The notes: generated from the sequence alone by a model not told the origin. Shown: positions 26,159 to 34,230, counted from the stretch's first letter. The stretch: 64,000 bases of DNA from an uncultured Selenomonadales bacterium (GCA_900315345.1 OMYP01000002.1:43572-107571); one strand, 5' to 3'. A program made the numbers and translations.

Positions 26159-27490
26159 TTATTCAAGCAATTTTTTCAATGCGTCTTTATCCGTTTTACC
26201 CCGGCTATTCAGGGGAATTTCATCCAACAGGATCATCTTTTTCGGCATTTCCTGCTGCATCAACAGGTTTTTTAAATGCTGGCGCAATTCCTGCCGGGAA
26301 ATATTCCTGTCACAGACCACAAACGCCGCGGCTTCCTGCCCCCGGCCCGGGTCATCGTAAGGGATGACCACAGCCTGCGCTATTTCAGGTAACGAACACA
26401 GGGCATTCTCAACCTTTGTACAACTGATCTTGAAGCCGCCTTTGTTGATAATATCGCTTTCCCGTCCGTTGAATATCAGGTAGCCTTCTTCATTAAAGTA
26501 TCCCGTATCGTGGAGAGTGCAGGGCTGTTCCAGTCCTTCCACATGGTATGGCGTATCGATATAGATCAGTCCCTTTTCCACCCACACCTTTACCCCCGGT
26601 ACAGGTTTTCCCACACTGTCAGGGAAACGAAGTACTTCTTCGTAATCCAGCCAGGTAATATAGTCCAGTTCACTGGCGCCATAATACAAAATGATATCGG
26701 AGCCGGGGAAATATTTTTTCAGTTGTTCCGCAGTTTTTGCTCCCAGCAGCTGGGATCCTGCCAGTATCATCCTCATGGAAGGATATTGCTGCTTAAGGTA
26801 CCGTGCCAGTGCCTTCAGCTTGGCCGGAACCAGATACAAAACACTGACCTTGTAATCTTCTATCATGGAAAGCCACTGCCGGCAGTTAAAAGTTTCACTG
26901 ACCGCCAGCGTACAACCGGCATACAGTACGGAAGCCCAGACGCTGAGATTTCCCGTAAAGCTGAAACTTCCTTCCGCAAAGACCACCGCATCGCCGTCGA
27001 TCAGAAACCTCCGGTTCTGTTCCGGAATAAAGCCGGCCCAGCTTTCATACGTACGGTACATCACCTTCGGCACATCAGAAGAACCGCTGCTCAGTACGCC
27101 CATACAGGCATTTGGATAAGGAGCAGGTTCGACTGCTTCAGACTTCCGTAATGTCCAGCCCTTTTCCCCTTCAGTCAGAATAAAACCGATGTGATTCCGT
27201 TCCGTCAGTTCTCTCTCCGCCGTTTCCGGCAGGTCGTAATGGCCGATAATAGGAATCTGCCCTGCGTCCATTACTGCCAGAAACGCAAGGAGCTGGTGGT
27301 ATACATCCTGTGTAACGATCAGGACAGGTGTTTTAAAATTTTCAGGGAATTGATCTTTCCATGCAGGTGTAACGAAGGATATTACATCTTTCCATGCCTG
27401 CTGATATGTGATCTGCCTGTTACGCAGAATAATATATGGCTTATCCGGTTTTTCCTGCGCGAATATTTTTAACAGAGCAACATAGTTCAT
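26159..27490 (-). CDS. AMP-dependent acyl-CoA ligase (YhfT-like) in a biotin-linked cluster
   Basis: A 443-aa ANL-superfamily adenylating enzyme: P-loop variant SSGSSDVPK near residue 135 (family YTSGSTGxPK), YGASE, HDTGYFNEEGYLIFNGRESDIINKGGFKI with the hinge and core motifs, and C-terminal NSRGKTDKDAL with the catalytic Lys. It would activate a carboxylic acid as acyl-AMP and load it on CoA. Bacillus subtilis yhfUTS pairs a BioY transporter, such a ligase and a thiolase under BirA control; the same three are adjacent here, suggesting a role in obtaining a biotin precursor such as a pimelate-type acyl-CoA (inference). The start at 27490 is preferred to a longer reading with an unconserved N-terminus. 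Confidence 0.85.
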   Translation of the reverse strand: MNYVALLKIFAQEKPDKPYIILRNRQITYQQAWKDVISFVTPAWKDQFPENFKTPVLIVTQDVYHQLLAFLAVMDAGQIPIIGHYDLPETAERELTERNHIGFILTEGEKGWTLRKSEAVEPAPYPNACMGVLSSGSSDVPKVMYRTYESWAGFIPEQNRRFLIDGDAVVFAEGSFSFTGNLSVWASVLYAGCTLAVSETFNCRQWLSMIEDYKVSVLYLVPAKLKALARYLKQQYPSMRMILAGSQLLGAKTAEQLKKYFPGSDIILYYGASELDYITWLDYEEVLRFPDSVGKPVPGVKVWVEKGLIYIDTPYHVEGLEQPCTLHDTGYFNEEGYLIFNGRESDIINKGGFKISCTKVENALCSLPEIAQAVVIPYDDPGRGQEAAAFVVCDRNISRQELRQHLKNLLMQQEMPKKMILLDEIPLNSRGKTDKDALKKLLE

Positions 27491-27510
27491 GGTATCACCG
27501 ACTTTTAAAA

Positions 27511-27562
27511 TTGAAGTTTGTGTGCCTAAAATTATGCGGCAAGGTAAAGGCGTGAGCAAACC
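27511..27562. repeat. REP-like palindromic repeat, copy 1
   Basis: About 50 bases nearly identical to 34180-34230, beginning TGAAGTTTGTGTGCCTAA and containing a later complementary AAAGGC...GCAAAC part, so it can fold as an imperfect hairpin. It lies between the ligase and thiolase genes. Confidence 0.6.
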
Positions 27563-27580
27563 GTCGGAGGCGATTGCTAT

Positions 27581-28837
27581 TTATTTCTGTAAATTCCTGA
27601 CCAGCAGCGCCGTACCCAGTCCGCCGGCGCCGGCAATACTTACCAGGCCCAGCTGGCCATGCATCTGCTTCAGTTCCTGCCACAGATGCAACAGTAAAAT
27701 GGCGCCGGATGCCCCGTAGGGATGGCCGTAAGCTAAGGCGCCGCCCCAGGGACAATATCGTTCTGCCAGTTTTGGATACTTACGTGCAAACAATGCACTG
27801 ATTACCGCAAACGCTTCATTGTATTCAAATATATCGATCTGTTCCGGCTGCAGCCCGCTTCTTTCCAGCAACCGGTCACCTGTTTCTATGGCCCCTTCCG
27901 GACTGTATCTTGGATCTACGCCCCACTGACAGCCGTTCAGCAGCTCCGCTTCCGGCTGCAGTCCGAATTTTTTCAATGCCCGTTCCGAAACCAACACCAC
28001 AAAAGCGGCGCCGTCATTCATCAGGCAGGCATTGGCAGCTGTCAGCAGCGGCGTTACAGTTGTTTTATTTTCAGACGGTAATCCGGAGCCCTGTTCTTTT
28101 TCTTTTAACAACAGTGACTTCTGTAATAAGGGAAAATCCGTTACTGTCTCCAGCAAAGCCTTTACTTCTTTTTCCTTAAACAGCTTCGGCATTCTTGAAG
28201 CCAGTTTCGGGCTCATCCGGTCCCGGATGCCTTCGTCTGCGTTACTGTCAAAGACAGATACAACAATATCCTTCAGCCGGTTTTCTTCCCTTGCTTTTTT
28301 TGCAAGCTGATGGCTTCTCACTGCAAAAGCATCCAGTTCTTCCCGGGTAAAACCATGCTTCTGGCAGGTACGTTCCGCCCCTTCCAGCATGGCCCGGGCA
28401 CTGACAGTGTCCGGTGAAAACTGGGCAACGGTAAAACCTTCCGGCGTATAACGGGGGTCTTCCTTTGCATAGTTTCGCACCGGTTGCATGGAAGTTGATT
28501 CAAATCCACCCGCAATCAAAATATCTGCCATTCCGCTGCCGATCTTCGCCATGGCCAGTTCAACGGCCGCAGCAGCAGAAGCGCACTGCATGTCAATGGT
28601 CAGGGCCGGAATGCTTGTGGGAAAACCGGCTTTCAGGGCTGCCAGTCGTGTAATATTCCCACCGGTACCTACCGCATTCCCGCAAAATATCCCTTCCGCA
28701 TTCCCGGTACATGGGTATTTTTCCATCAGGTTTTTCATAACCGCCGCTGCCAGATCCTCGGCAGGAATCTTTTTAAAAATGCCACCCGTCAGCCCTATAT
28801 GGCTTCGCAGGCCCCCAAGTAAATAAACTTTTTCCAT
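27581..28837 (-). CDS. Thiolase-family protein (YhfS-like) lacking the second catalytic Cys
   Basis: A 418-aa thiolase fold protein. The nucleophile Cys is in DMQCASAAAA (about residue 85), and NEAFA and GGALAYGHPYGASG (His) are present. The C-terminal block that is CxGGGxG in biosynthetic and degradative thiolases reads IAGAGGLG, so the acid/base Cys is replaced by Ala. It could still catalyse acyl transfer or a modified condensation. GGAG lies 6 bases before the ATG at 28837; TTG and ATG codons slightly upstream are less likely. A hairpin with a U-run separates it from bioY. Confidence 0.88.
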   Translation of the reverse strand: MEKVYLLGGLRSHIGLTGGIFKKIPAEDLAAAVMKNLMEKYPCTGNAEGIFCGNAVGTGGNITRLAALKAGFPTSIPALTIDMQCASAAAAVELAMAKIGSGMADILIAGGFESTSMQPVRNYAKEDPRYTPEGFTVAQFSPDTVSARAMLEGAERTCQKHGFTREELDAFAVRSHQLAKKAREENRLKDIVVSVFDSNADEGIRDRMSPKLASRMPKLFKEKEVKALLETVTDFPLLQKSLLLKEKEQGSGLPSENKTTVTPLLTAANACLMNDGAAFVVLVSERALKKFGLQPEAELLNGCQWGVDPRYSPEGAIETGDRLLERSGLQPEQIDIFEYNEAFAVISALFARKYPKLAERYCPWGGALAYGHPYGASGAILLLHLWQELKQMHGQLGLVSIAGAGGLGTALLVRNLQK

Positions 28838-28876
28838 AACCAACTCCATCAAAACAATTCAGAAAAAGGATCCTTA

Positions 28877-28908
28877 AAAGAAAATCCCGGCCTGCTCCGG
28901 ACCGGGAT
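28877..28908 (-). terminator. Hairpin with U-run between bioY and thiolase gene
   Basis: Minus-strand stem ATCCCGG / CCGGGAT followed by TTTTCTTTT. It would reduce read-through from bioY into the downstream enzymes or mark an attenuated operon. Confidence 0.6.
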
Positions 28909-28989
28909 ATATATGGAGGTGTCAGTCAACCCGTTTGTTCAAGTTCGGAATTACGTATTGATCTTCTCTCCATAAGACAGCTTTCGCTA

Positions 28990-29565
28990 TCAACCGTTAC
29001 TTTTTAAAAGTGCATTGATGCGCGTCGCCAGAAAAGCGCCGGCAACCACCTTGACCACGTCACCGAAGATAAAGGGGAACACTGCCGCTACCAGTGTCGC
29101 CCACACATCCATGTGGGCCACCAGATACATGGAGATGCAACCGCCCACATAAATGACGGGCATACCTACCGCAATACCCAGGAACACCATCTTCTTAAAA
29201 CTGTTGGAACCGTTCAGCAACTTGCTCATAAGCCAGGCTGCGATGACAAACGATACATAAAACCCACCGGTAGGACCTATCAGCCTGCCCAGTCCGGCAG
29301 AGCCTCCGGGAAAGACCGGCATCCCTGCCGCCCCGATCAGCAGCCAGGCCAGGATCACAAGGAAAGCATCATTGGGTTTTAAAATAAAGGCTGTCATATT
29401 CACAATAATGGTAGCTGCCGTAACCATGGCCGGGGTAAAGGGCAGCGGGAAGGAAATATACGCAGAAATCGCAAGCAGCGCTACGCACAAAGCCATCTTT
29501 GTCAGCTTACGGGTTTTATCTGCTGCCGTTTCATGATGTACTGATGTTGCCGAGGTCTGAGCCAT
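28990..29565 (-). CDS. bioY: Biotin transporter substrate-binding protein BioY
   Basis: A 191-aa membrane S-component of ECF transporters with about six TM segments. Typical BioY blocks are LPFTPAMVTAATIIVNMTAFIL, the GPTGGFYVSFVIAAWLMSKL segment and the FIFGDVVKVVAGAFLA C-terminal helix. It binds biotin and imports it with the shared EcfAAT module, not encoded here. The start at 29565 has GGAG 9 bases upstream; an ATG three codons earlier abuts the Shine-Dalgarno. Upstream is a consensus promoter with two BirA-like inverted repeats. Confidence 0.95.
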   Translation of the reverse strand: MAQTSATSVHHETAADKTRKLTKMALCVALLAISAYISFPLPFTPAMVTAATIIVNMTAFILKPNDAFLVILAWLLIGAAGMPVFPGGSAGLGRLIGPTGGFYVSFVIAAWLMSKLLNGSNSFKKMVFLGIAVGMPVIYVGGCISMYLVAHMDVWATLVAAVFPFIFGDVVKVVAGAFLATRINALLKSNG

Positions 29566-29601
29566 TATCTTCATCTCCGAAAAATTTATTTTTGAGACTA
29601 C

Positions 29602-29630
29602 AGTTATCCTTTATTCTTAAAAGGTTAACC
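29602..29630. promoter_or_regulatory. Putative BirA operator 1 (downstream of -10)
   Basis: Half-sites AGTTATCC and GGTTAACC separated by 13 bases. They resemble the TTGTTAACC/GGTTAACAA-type halves of known BirA sites and cover the expected transcription start of bioY. The spacer is 1-3 bases shorter than usually described. Confidence 0.45.
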
Positions 29631-29639
29631 ACGTGTCTT

Positions 29640-29668
29640 ATTATAAAAAACTTTTCGTTTAATGTCAA
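29640..29668 (-). promoter_or_regulatory. Consensus sigma-A promoter of the bioY cluster
   Basis: Perfect TTGACA (29663-29668) and TATAAT (29640-29645) with a 17-base spacer on the minus strand. Confidence 0.85.
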
Positions 29669-29691
29669 CCTGTTTTTGAATACAGTTAACT
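29663..29691. promoter_or_regulatory. Putative BirA operator 2 (overlapping -35)
   Basis: Half-sites TGTCAACC and AGTTAACTA separated by 13 bases, the same spacing as operator 1. The left half contains the -35 hexamer, so binding would block RNA polymerase. Confidence 0.4.
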
Positions 29692-29901
29692 ATTTTATTT
29701 CCCGGCCGGTCCAGACCGCTTTCGTATTTATACTTCATGTCAGACCTTTTACGCCAGCCGGCTTGTTTTTTTCCTTAATTAAGATTTCCAATCCTTTTCA
29801 GAGAAGGTTTTGCCACAAGTTTTTATCGATTTATACCACAACTTTTTTCATTTCTGTCACAATTGCAGAATTTTGTGTAACATTCTTTACACAACTTATT
29901 C

Positions 29902-29930
29902 TTGTATTTTCTGATAATTTATGCTATAGT
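29902..29930 (+). promoter_or_regulatory. Promoter of the free-standing RNA at 29937
   Basis: TTGTAT (29902-29907), 17-base spacer, TATAGT (29925-29930) on the plus strand. No protein gene follows in this direction before a terminator. Confidence 0.65.
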
Positions 29931-29936
29931 ATAGAT

Positions 29937-30155
29937 GAACAAAGGAAGTACCAAAGAAAGCCTCCTGCGGGAGGATGTCCTGAACAGGAAATGAGGATAC
30001 TTCGGAAGAGAATTTGGAAAGGAGTGGTTCCCCCGAAACAGTTATGAGCAGTATAGGAAAGTTTTGTAAGGAGTGTTTCCAATGCAGAGGTTAAGTGATT
30101 TCGAAAGTTAAAAGCCCGTGATGTCGTCGGTACGATACACGGGCTTTTAATTTTT
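29937..30155 (+). ncRNA. Probable structured non-coding RNA (about 215 nt), family not identified
   Basis: A promoter and a strong terminator frame a transcript with no sizeable ORF. Its first part folds as a three-way junction: outer stem GAAGTA/TACTTC (29945-29950 with 29998-30003) enclosing hairpins CCTCC-GGAGG (29961-29973) and TCCT-AGGA with 4-base loops. The second part has GGAA-TTCC (30016-30031) and GGAAA-TTTCC (30056-30080) hairpins. Known free-standing RNAs of this size in Firmicutes include 6S and raiA RNAs; I cannot assign either from sequence. Two tiny ORFs lie inside: 30044-30094 (16 aa, MSSIGKFCKECFQCRG) and 30082-30111 (9 aa, after TAAGGAG); they may be chance. Confidence 0.6.
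30111..30155 (+). terminator. Terminator of the structured RNA
   Basis: Stem AAAGCCCGTG / CACGGGCTTT followed by TAATTTTT. Confidence 0.85.
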
Positions 30156-30292
30156 ATGAAATCAGGGGACCGCTGACCGGCTTTCTAACACATCTGCGGG
30201 ATACTTTGAACACAAACCAATTCGATAGTTTTTCCCCAGGCGGTTTCTTTCACAATATAAGAATTCTTATATCGATAACAGTTATTGCTTCA

Positions 30293-30328
30293 TAAAAAAG
30301 ACGGCCGTTTCCGGCCGTCTTAATTTTT
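30293..30328. terminator. Bidirectional terminator after the DASS gene
   Basis: Perfect stem AAGACGGCCG / CGGCCGTCTT with TTTC loop, A-run on the left (U-run for the minus-strand DASS transcript) and TTTTTG on the right. Confidence 0.88.
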
Positions 30329-30347
30329 GTATTTTTCCCTTAGAAAC

Positions 30348-31757
30348 TTACCACAGTCCGATGACCTTCCACCACATGGACCCGATGCCCAGGAAGCAGA
30401 TCAGGAACAGGATAGAGCAGATGAAACCGACTTTCCACCATTCCGGCTGGGTAATGTAACCGGAGCCGAAGTAAATGGGAGAAGGACCGGTTGCATAATG
30501 GGTCAGGCAGCCCATGATACCGGTTTCAACGCCCAGGGCAATAGCGGAAAGCATAGGCGGTGCGCCGGCTGCCACGGCAACGGCCAGGAACGCAGCATAT
30601 ACTGCGCTGACGTGTGCGGACAGGGACGCGAATGCATAATGAACATACATGTTGATAATACACAGAATGATAAGCGTGGTCATGGGGTCGATACCTTTCA
30701 GGCTGCCCGCGATGCCGCCGGCCATCCATTTAATAAATCCCAGCTTCGCCAGGCCGGTAGCCAGGCTCATCAGGCCGCCCATCCATACCAGTGTATCCCA
30801 GGCGCCTTTTTCGGTGATGATATCATTCCATTCCAAAGCGCCACGCACCAGCATGAATCCAATGCAGACCAGAGCGATCATGGTAGCGTTCAGGCCGGTG
30901 AAGGAAGTGGTAGCCCACATGGCAAGAGCTGCCAGGAAAGCAATAAGAACGGTTGTTTCCGCGCTGCTCATGGGCCCCATCTTTTCCAGTTCGTCTTTTG
31001 CCAGCTGGGGAGCTTCCGGAGTCTGTGTCAGTTCCGGAGTCGCTAATTTGTAAACCAGATACGGAGTGATAACCAATGCGATAATACCGGGGAGAATCGT
31101 GGCCAGCGCATAAGTGCCCCAGGTAATATCCAGCCCGGTCACATCTTTGGCCAGCTTCGCTACCAGCAGGTTAGGAGCCACGGAAGTCAGGAACAGGGAT
31201 GAGGTGATGCAGTCGCATTCAAAGGTAGAGAGCATCAGGTAGTTACCGATTCTCTTGCGGGTGCCGTCATCCGGTTCCGACTGGAACGCAGTACAGAGAG
31301 AACGAACGATAGGGTACAGGATGCCGCCGCCACGGGCCGTGTTAGACGGGGTTGCCGGCGAAACGATAAAGTCGGTAATAGCCAGAGAGTAACCAAGTTT
31401 CAGGGAGCTTGTAGCGATCTTTGACATGATAACGTAAGCGATACGGCGGCCCAGACCGGTCTTAATAAAGCCCTTGGCAAACATGTAAGCGCCAACGATC
31501 AGCCAGATGGTAGCGTTGCCAAAACCAGACAGGGCCTCTGCAGGTTTCAGCACTTTCAGGAACCCGGTGAGACCTACCGCGATCAGCGCCACACCGCCGA
31601 TGGGAATCGGATGCAGGATAAACCCGATGATGGTAGCCACAAAGATAGCGAACATGTGCCACGCCGGAGCCGTTACCCCTGCAGGCATCGGGCAGAACCA
31701 GAGCGCGATACCTACCAGGACAGTGAACACGCCCTTTTGAAAATTTGTCTTAAACAT
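30348..31757 (-). CDS. DASS/SLC13-family dicarboxylate (anion):sodium symporter
   Basis: A 469-aa polytopic membrane protein of the divalent-anion:Na+ symporter family. The N-terminal half has SPATPSNTARGGGILYPI, a variant of the SNT substrate/sodium motif, and the C-terminal half a related THYATGPSPIYFGSGYI loop. Typical substrates are succinate, malate, citrate or tartrate. Its promoter region carries a pair of 26-bp direct repeats. It is monocistronic, ending at a bidirectional terminator. Confidence 0.9.
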   Translation of the reverse strand: MFKTNFQKGVFTVLVGIALWFCPMPAGVTAPAWHMFAIFVATIIGFILHPIPIGGVALIAVGLTGFLKVLKPAEALSGFGNATIWLIVGAYMFAKGFIKTGLGRRIAYVIMSKIATSSLKLGYSLAITDFIVSPATPSNTARGGGILYPIVRSLCTAFQSEPDDGTRKRIGNYLMLSTFECDCITSSLFLTSVAPNLLVAKLAKDVTGLDITWGTYALATILPGIIALVITPYLVYKLATPELTQTPEAPQLAKDELEKMGPMSSAETTVLIAFLAALAMWATTSFTGLNATMIALVCIGFMLVRGALEWNDIITEKGAWDTLVWMGGLMSLATGLAKLGFIKWMAGGIAGSLKGIDPMTTLIILCIINMYVHYAFASLSAHVSAVYAAFLAVAVAAGAPPMLSAIALGVETGIMGCLTHYATGPSPIYFGSGYITQPEWWKVGFICSILFLICFLGIGSMWWKVIGLW

Positions 31758-32216
31758 AATACATCCCCCTTACTTCAAGAATGTTATAAACAGGGACTCT
31801 ATCCCTTATACTTTATTATAATCTCGGTTGTAAAATTAGCAAGCATTATTTGTATATTATCCGGTTTTATAAAATTTTGACAGCATTTTTTGTATACTTT
31901 CTTACAATTTTTTAAGAAACGACAAGAATCGACGTTTCATACTGTCGATACAGGCTTCCATAAAAATTTAACAGGGTTTCATGCCTTACAAGCATATTGC
32001 GGAATGAAAAACAGGTATTTGCCTTTCACTTATCCCTTAAACTATAATACATTTGTAGACAGGAACGAACGGCAAATGAAGTTTTTCCCTGGTGAGTACG
32101 AAGTTCCTGACCGGACTTCCATCACCTCATCACATCTTTTGAGACTTCATATACATACAGATATATCAGTAACTAATTGCCGTTCACCATAAAACTTTGA
32201 GGGGAGTGTATGGTTT
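31758..32216. other. Intergenic region between DASS and CMD/cupin genes, with direct repeats
   Basis: The 459-base gap contains two related direct repeats, 31831-31856 and 31870-31896 (each TAAAATT...GCATT...TTTGTATA), 39 bases apart centre to centre, just upstream of -10-like TATAAT/TATAAG elements for the DASS gene (minus strand). They look like tandem operator sites. An open frame on the plus strand (31890-32192) has no ribosome site and unlikely composition, so I do not call it a gene. Confidence 0.5.
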
Positions 32217-33101
32217 ATGCAATGCAAATGGAAAAAAATGACAGCGGCCTTCTTGGGTGCTTCGATTCTTCTTTCCGCAAATATCATGAATGTGGAGGCA
32301 GCAGCAATGACAAATAAAAAACCGCAGAAAATTGTTCAGACAGCAGGCAGGACACAGTTAGGGGAATTCGCTCCGGATTTTGCCCGTTACAACGACGACA
32401 TCCTGTTCGGTGAAGTATGGTCGAAAAACGACGTGCTTCCCTTGCATGACCGCAGCATCGTTACGGTATCCGCCCTGGTAGCCAGCGGCATCATCGACAG
32501 TTCATTGAAATATCATATCCAGTCCGCAAAAAATAACGGCGTAACCAAAGCAGAGATGGCAGAGATCATCACCCAGCTTGGTTTCTATGCAGGCTGGCCA
32601 AAAGCCTGGGGTGCTTTCAACATGGCCAAGGAAGTGTATGCGGAACCGGCAGGCGCTGCAAAAGAGGAAACACCTGCAAAAATGGATAAGGAAACCTTCC
32701 AGAAAGAAATCATGTTCCCCATCGGGCAGCCTAACGATGCCTATGCAAAATACTTCGTCGGTCAAAGCTATCTGGCTCCCGTTTCCACTCAGCAGGTGGC
32801 TATTTACAACGTGACCTTCGAGCCTTCCTGCCGTAACAACTGGCACATCCATCACGCCAAATCCGGCGGCGGCCAAATGCTGATCTGCGTAGGCGGACGG
32901 GGCTGGTACCAGGAAGAAGGCAAACCCGCGGTAGAACTCCTTCCCGGCACGGTCGTCAACATCCCCGCCAATGTGAAACACTGGCACGGTGCGGCAGCCG
33001 ATTCCTGGATGTCCCATCTGGCCATTGAAGTGGAAGGAACCGAAACAAGCAACGAATGGTGCGAACCGGTATCGGACGAAGAATATAAAAAGCTGAAATA
33101 A
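32217..33101 (+). CDS. Exported carboxymuconolactone decarboxylase-like/cupin fusion protein
   Basis: A 294-aa protein. An N-terminal hydrophobic segment (about 8-30, ending NVEAAA) looks like a signal peptide, then a CMD/AhpD-like helical domain (about 45-140: LHDRSIVTVSALVASG, EMAEIITQLGFYAGWPKAW), then a cupin barrel (about 185-285) with metal ligands in HIHHAKSGGGQ and the H of HWHG. CMD domains usually act in the cytoplasm in peroxide reduction or ring cleavage; an exported fusion is unusual. Related CMD-cupin fusions without signals occur in many anaerobes. Shine-Dalgarno GAGGGGAG 10 bases upstream. Monocistronic, ending at a terminator. Confidence 0.88.
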   Translation: MQCKWKKMTAAFLGASILLSANIMNVEAAAMTNKKPQKIVQTAGRTQLGEFAPDFARYNDDILFGEVWSKNDVLPLHDRSIVTVSALVASGIIDSSLKYHIQSAKNNGVTKAEMAEIITQLGFYAGWPKAWGAFNMAKEVYAEPAGAAKEETPAKMDKETFQKEIMFPIGQPNDAYAKYFVGQSYLAPVSTQQVAIYNVTFEPSCRNNWHIHHAKSGGGQMLICVGGRGWYQEEGKPAVELLPGTVVNIPANVKHWHGAAADSWMSHLAIEVEGTETSNEWCEPVSDEEYKKLK

Positions 33102-33200
33102 GCTTTTGAAAAGATCGCAAAACAAATCGCAAACTATAAAAAAACAGCTTGCGAAAAATTTGCAGAAAGTTATTCCTTCACAAAAATTAGTATCAAAATA

Positions 33201-33257
33201 AAAATCCGGCGCTTATAGTGAGTCACTCCTTAATCACTATAGACGCCGGTATTTTTA
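33201..33257. terminator. Bidirectional terminator between convergent genes
   Basis: Stem CCGGCG...TATAGTGA / TCACTATA...CGCCGG with T/A runs at both ends. Confidence 0.88.
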
Positions 33258-33348
33258 TTTTCATTTTTTCTTCATCAGCGGTTAACCCGGGAACAAATTT
33301 TCTTCCAAAAATCTTTTAACAAACGCCATACAAACGACGCTGTGCTTA

Positions 33349-34158
33349 TTACTTCCCTTTCTTTTCCCATCCGTAATGAATAGCGCCGAACTTGCAGGCT
33401 CCTTTACATTCCCCGCAGGAAATACATTCCATGTCCCCCACTTTGCGGATATCCATTTTGCAGGTCCGGAGGCAGGCGTTACAGTGCACGCATTTGGAAT
33501 CATCCACTTTGATTGAAAGCAACGCAATTTTGTTGAACAGCCCGTAAAAAGCGCCCAAGGGACAGATAAAGCGGCAGAAAGGACGGAACAGGAAAACCGC
33601 CGCCACCAGCACAATTGCCAGAATCAGAAAGCGATAATTGAAAATCATGTAAGGACGAATGGATCCGCCCATAGCCACTGTCATAAGGAAATTGGAAAAG
33701 GGCATGTTGGGGCATACGTACTGGCAAAAAGCCACAACCCGTTGCCCTCCCAGATAATATCCGAAAGGCACTGCAACAACGCACACTGCCAGAAAAATAT
33801 ATTTCAGATAACTGAGCCTTCTGGTCCATTCGTTCTTTTTAATTTTCGGCGTGGGAATTTTATCCAGCAGGTCCTGCACCAGCCCAAAAGGACAGAGCCA
33901 GCCGCAGATCAGCCGTCCGAAAGCCAGGGCCAAAAGCAAAAGCCAGCACAAAACCCGAATGGGCAGGTTTGCCAGGCCCCCTGCAAAGAGCCCCTGCATA
34001 AAGTTCAGGGGACACCCCGCCACCGCCGCCGGGCAGTACCGGCAGTTCAATCCCGGCACACAGAACTCGCTGTTGATGTATTTTGCCGGAATATCGCTGA
34101 TCAGATTGCAGTTGTATAGTATGGCCGAGCATAGCTGGATTAGTCGTCGCGTAATCAT
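33349..34158 (-). CDS. NapH/MauN-like membrane polyferredoxin
   Basis: A 269-aa membrane iron-sulfur protein with about four to five TM segments and paired CxxxCP motifs (GWLCPFGLVQDLL and FICPLGAFYGLFN), the mark of the NapH/NosR/YccM group. Near the C-terminus are two 4Fe-4S clusters (CVHCNACLRTC and CISCGECKGAC). An extra Cys-rich N-terminal loop (CVPGLNCRYCPAAVAGC) precedes TM1. It would move electrons between quinol or ferredoxin and an unknown acceptor. It follows the MATE gene by 72 bases with a REP-like repeat between them. Confidence 0.85.
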   Translation of the reverse strand: MITRRLIQLCSAILYNCNLISDIPAKYINSEFCVPGLNCRYCPAAVAGCPLNFMQGLFAGGLANLPIRVLCWLLLLALAFGRLICGWLCPFGLVQDLLDKIPTPKIKKNEWTRRLSYLKYIFLAVCVVAVPFGYYLGGQRVVAFCQYVCPNMPFSNFLMTVAMGGSIRPYMIFNYRFLILAIVLVAAVFLFRPFCRFICPLGAFYGLFNKIALLSIKVDDSKCVHCNACLRTCKMDIRKVGDMECISCGECKGACKFGAIHYGWEKKGK

Positions 34159-34179
34159 GATGGTTCTCCGTAGGTAAAA

Positions 34180-34230
34180 TGAAGTTTGTGTGCCTAAGTT
34201 ATGCTGTCAGGCAAAGGCATCGCAAACCCG
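34180..34230. repeat. REP-like palindromic repeat, copy 2
   Basis: Close match to 27511-27562. The arms GTTTGTG-TGCCT and AGGCA...CGCAAAC form an imperfect hairpin. It lies between the MATE and ferredoxin genes. Confidence 0.6.

Noticed and set aside
31890..32192. A 100-aa plus-strand open frame upstream of the CMD/cupin gene
   Set aside because: No ribosome site, unlikely composition, and it overlaps the probable operator repeats of the DASS gene.
33119..33170. Short inverted repeat with GCAAACT and GCTTGCG after the CMD/cupin gene as a third REP copy
   Set aside because: It does not share the TGAAGTTTGTGTGCC core of the two REP-like copies; the real terminator follows at 33201.
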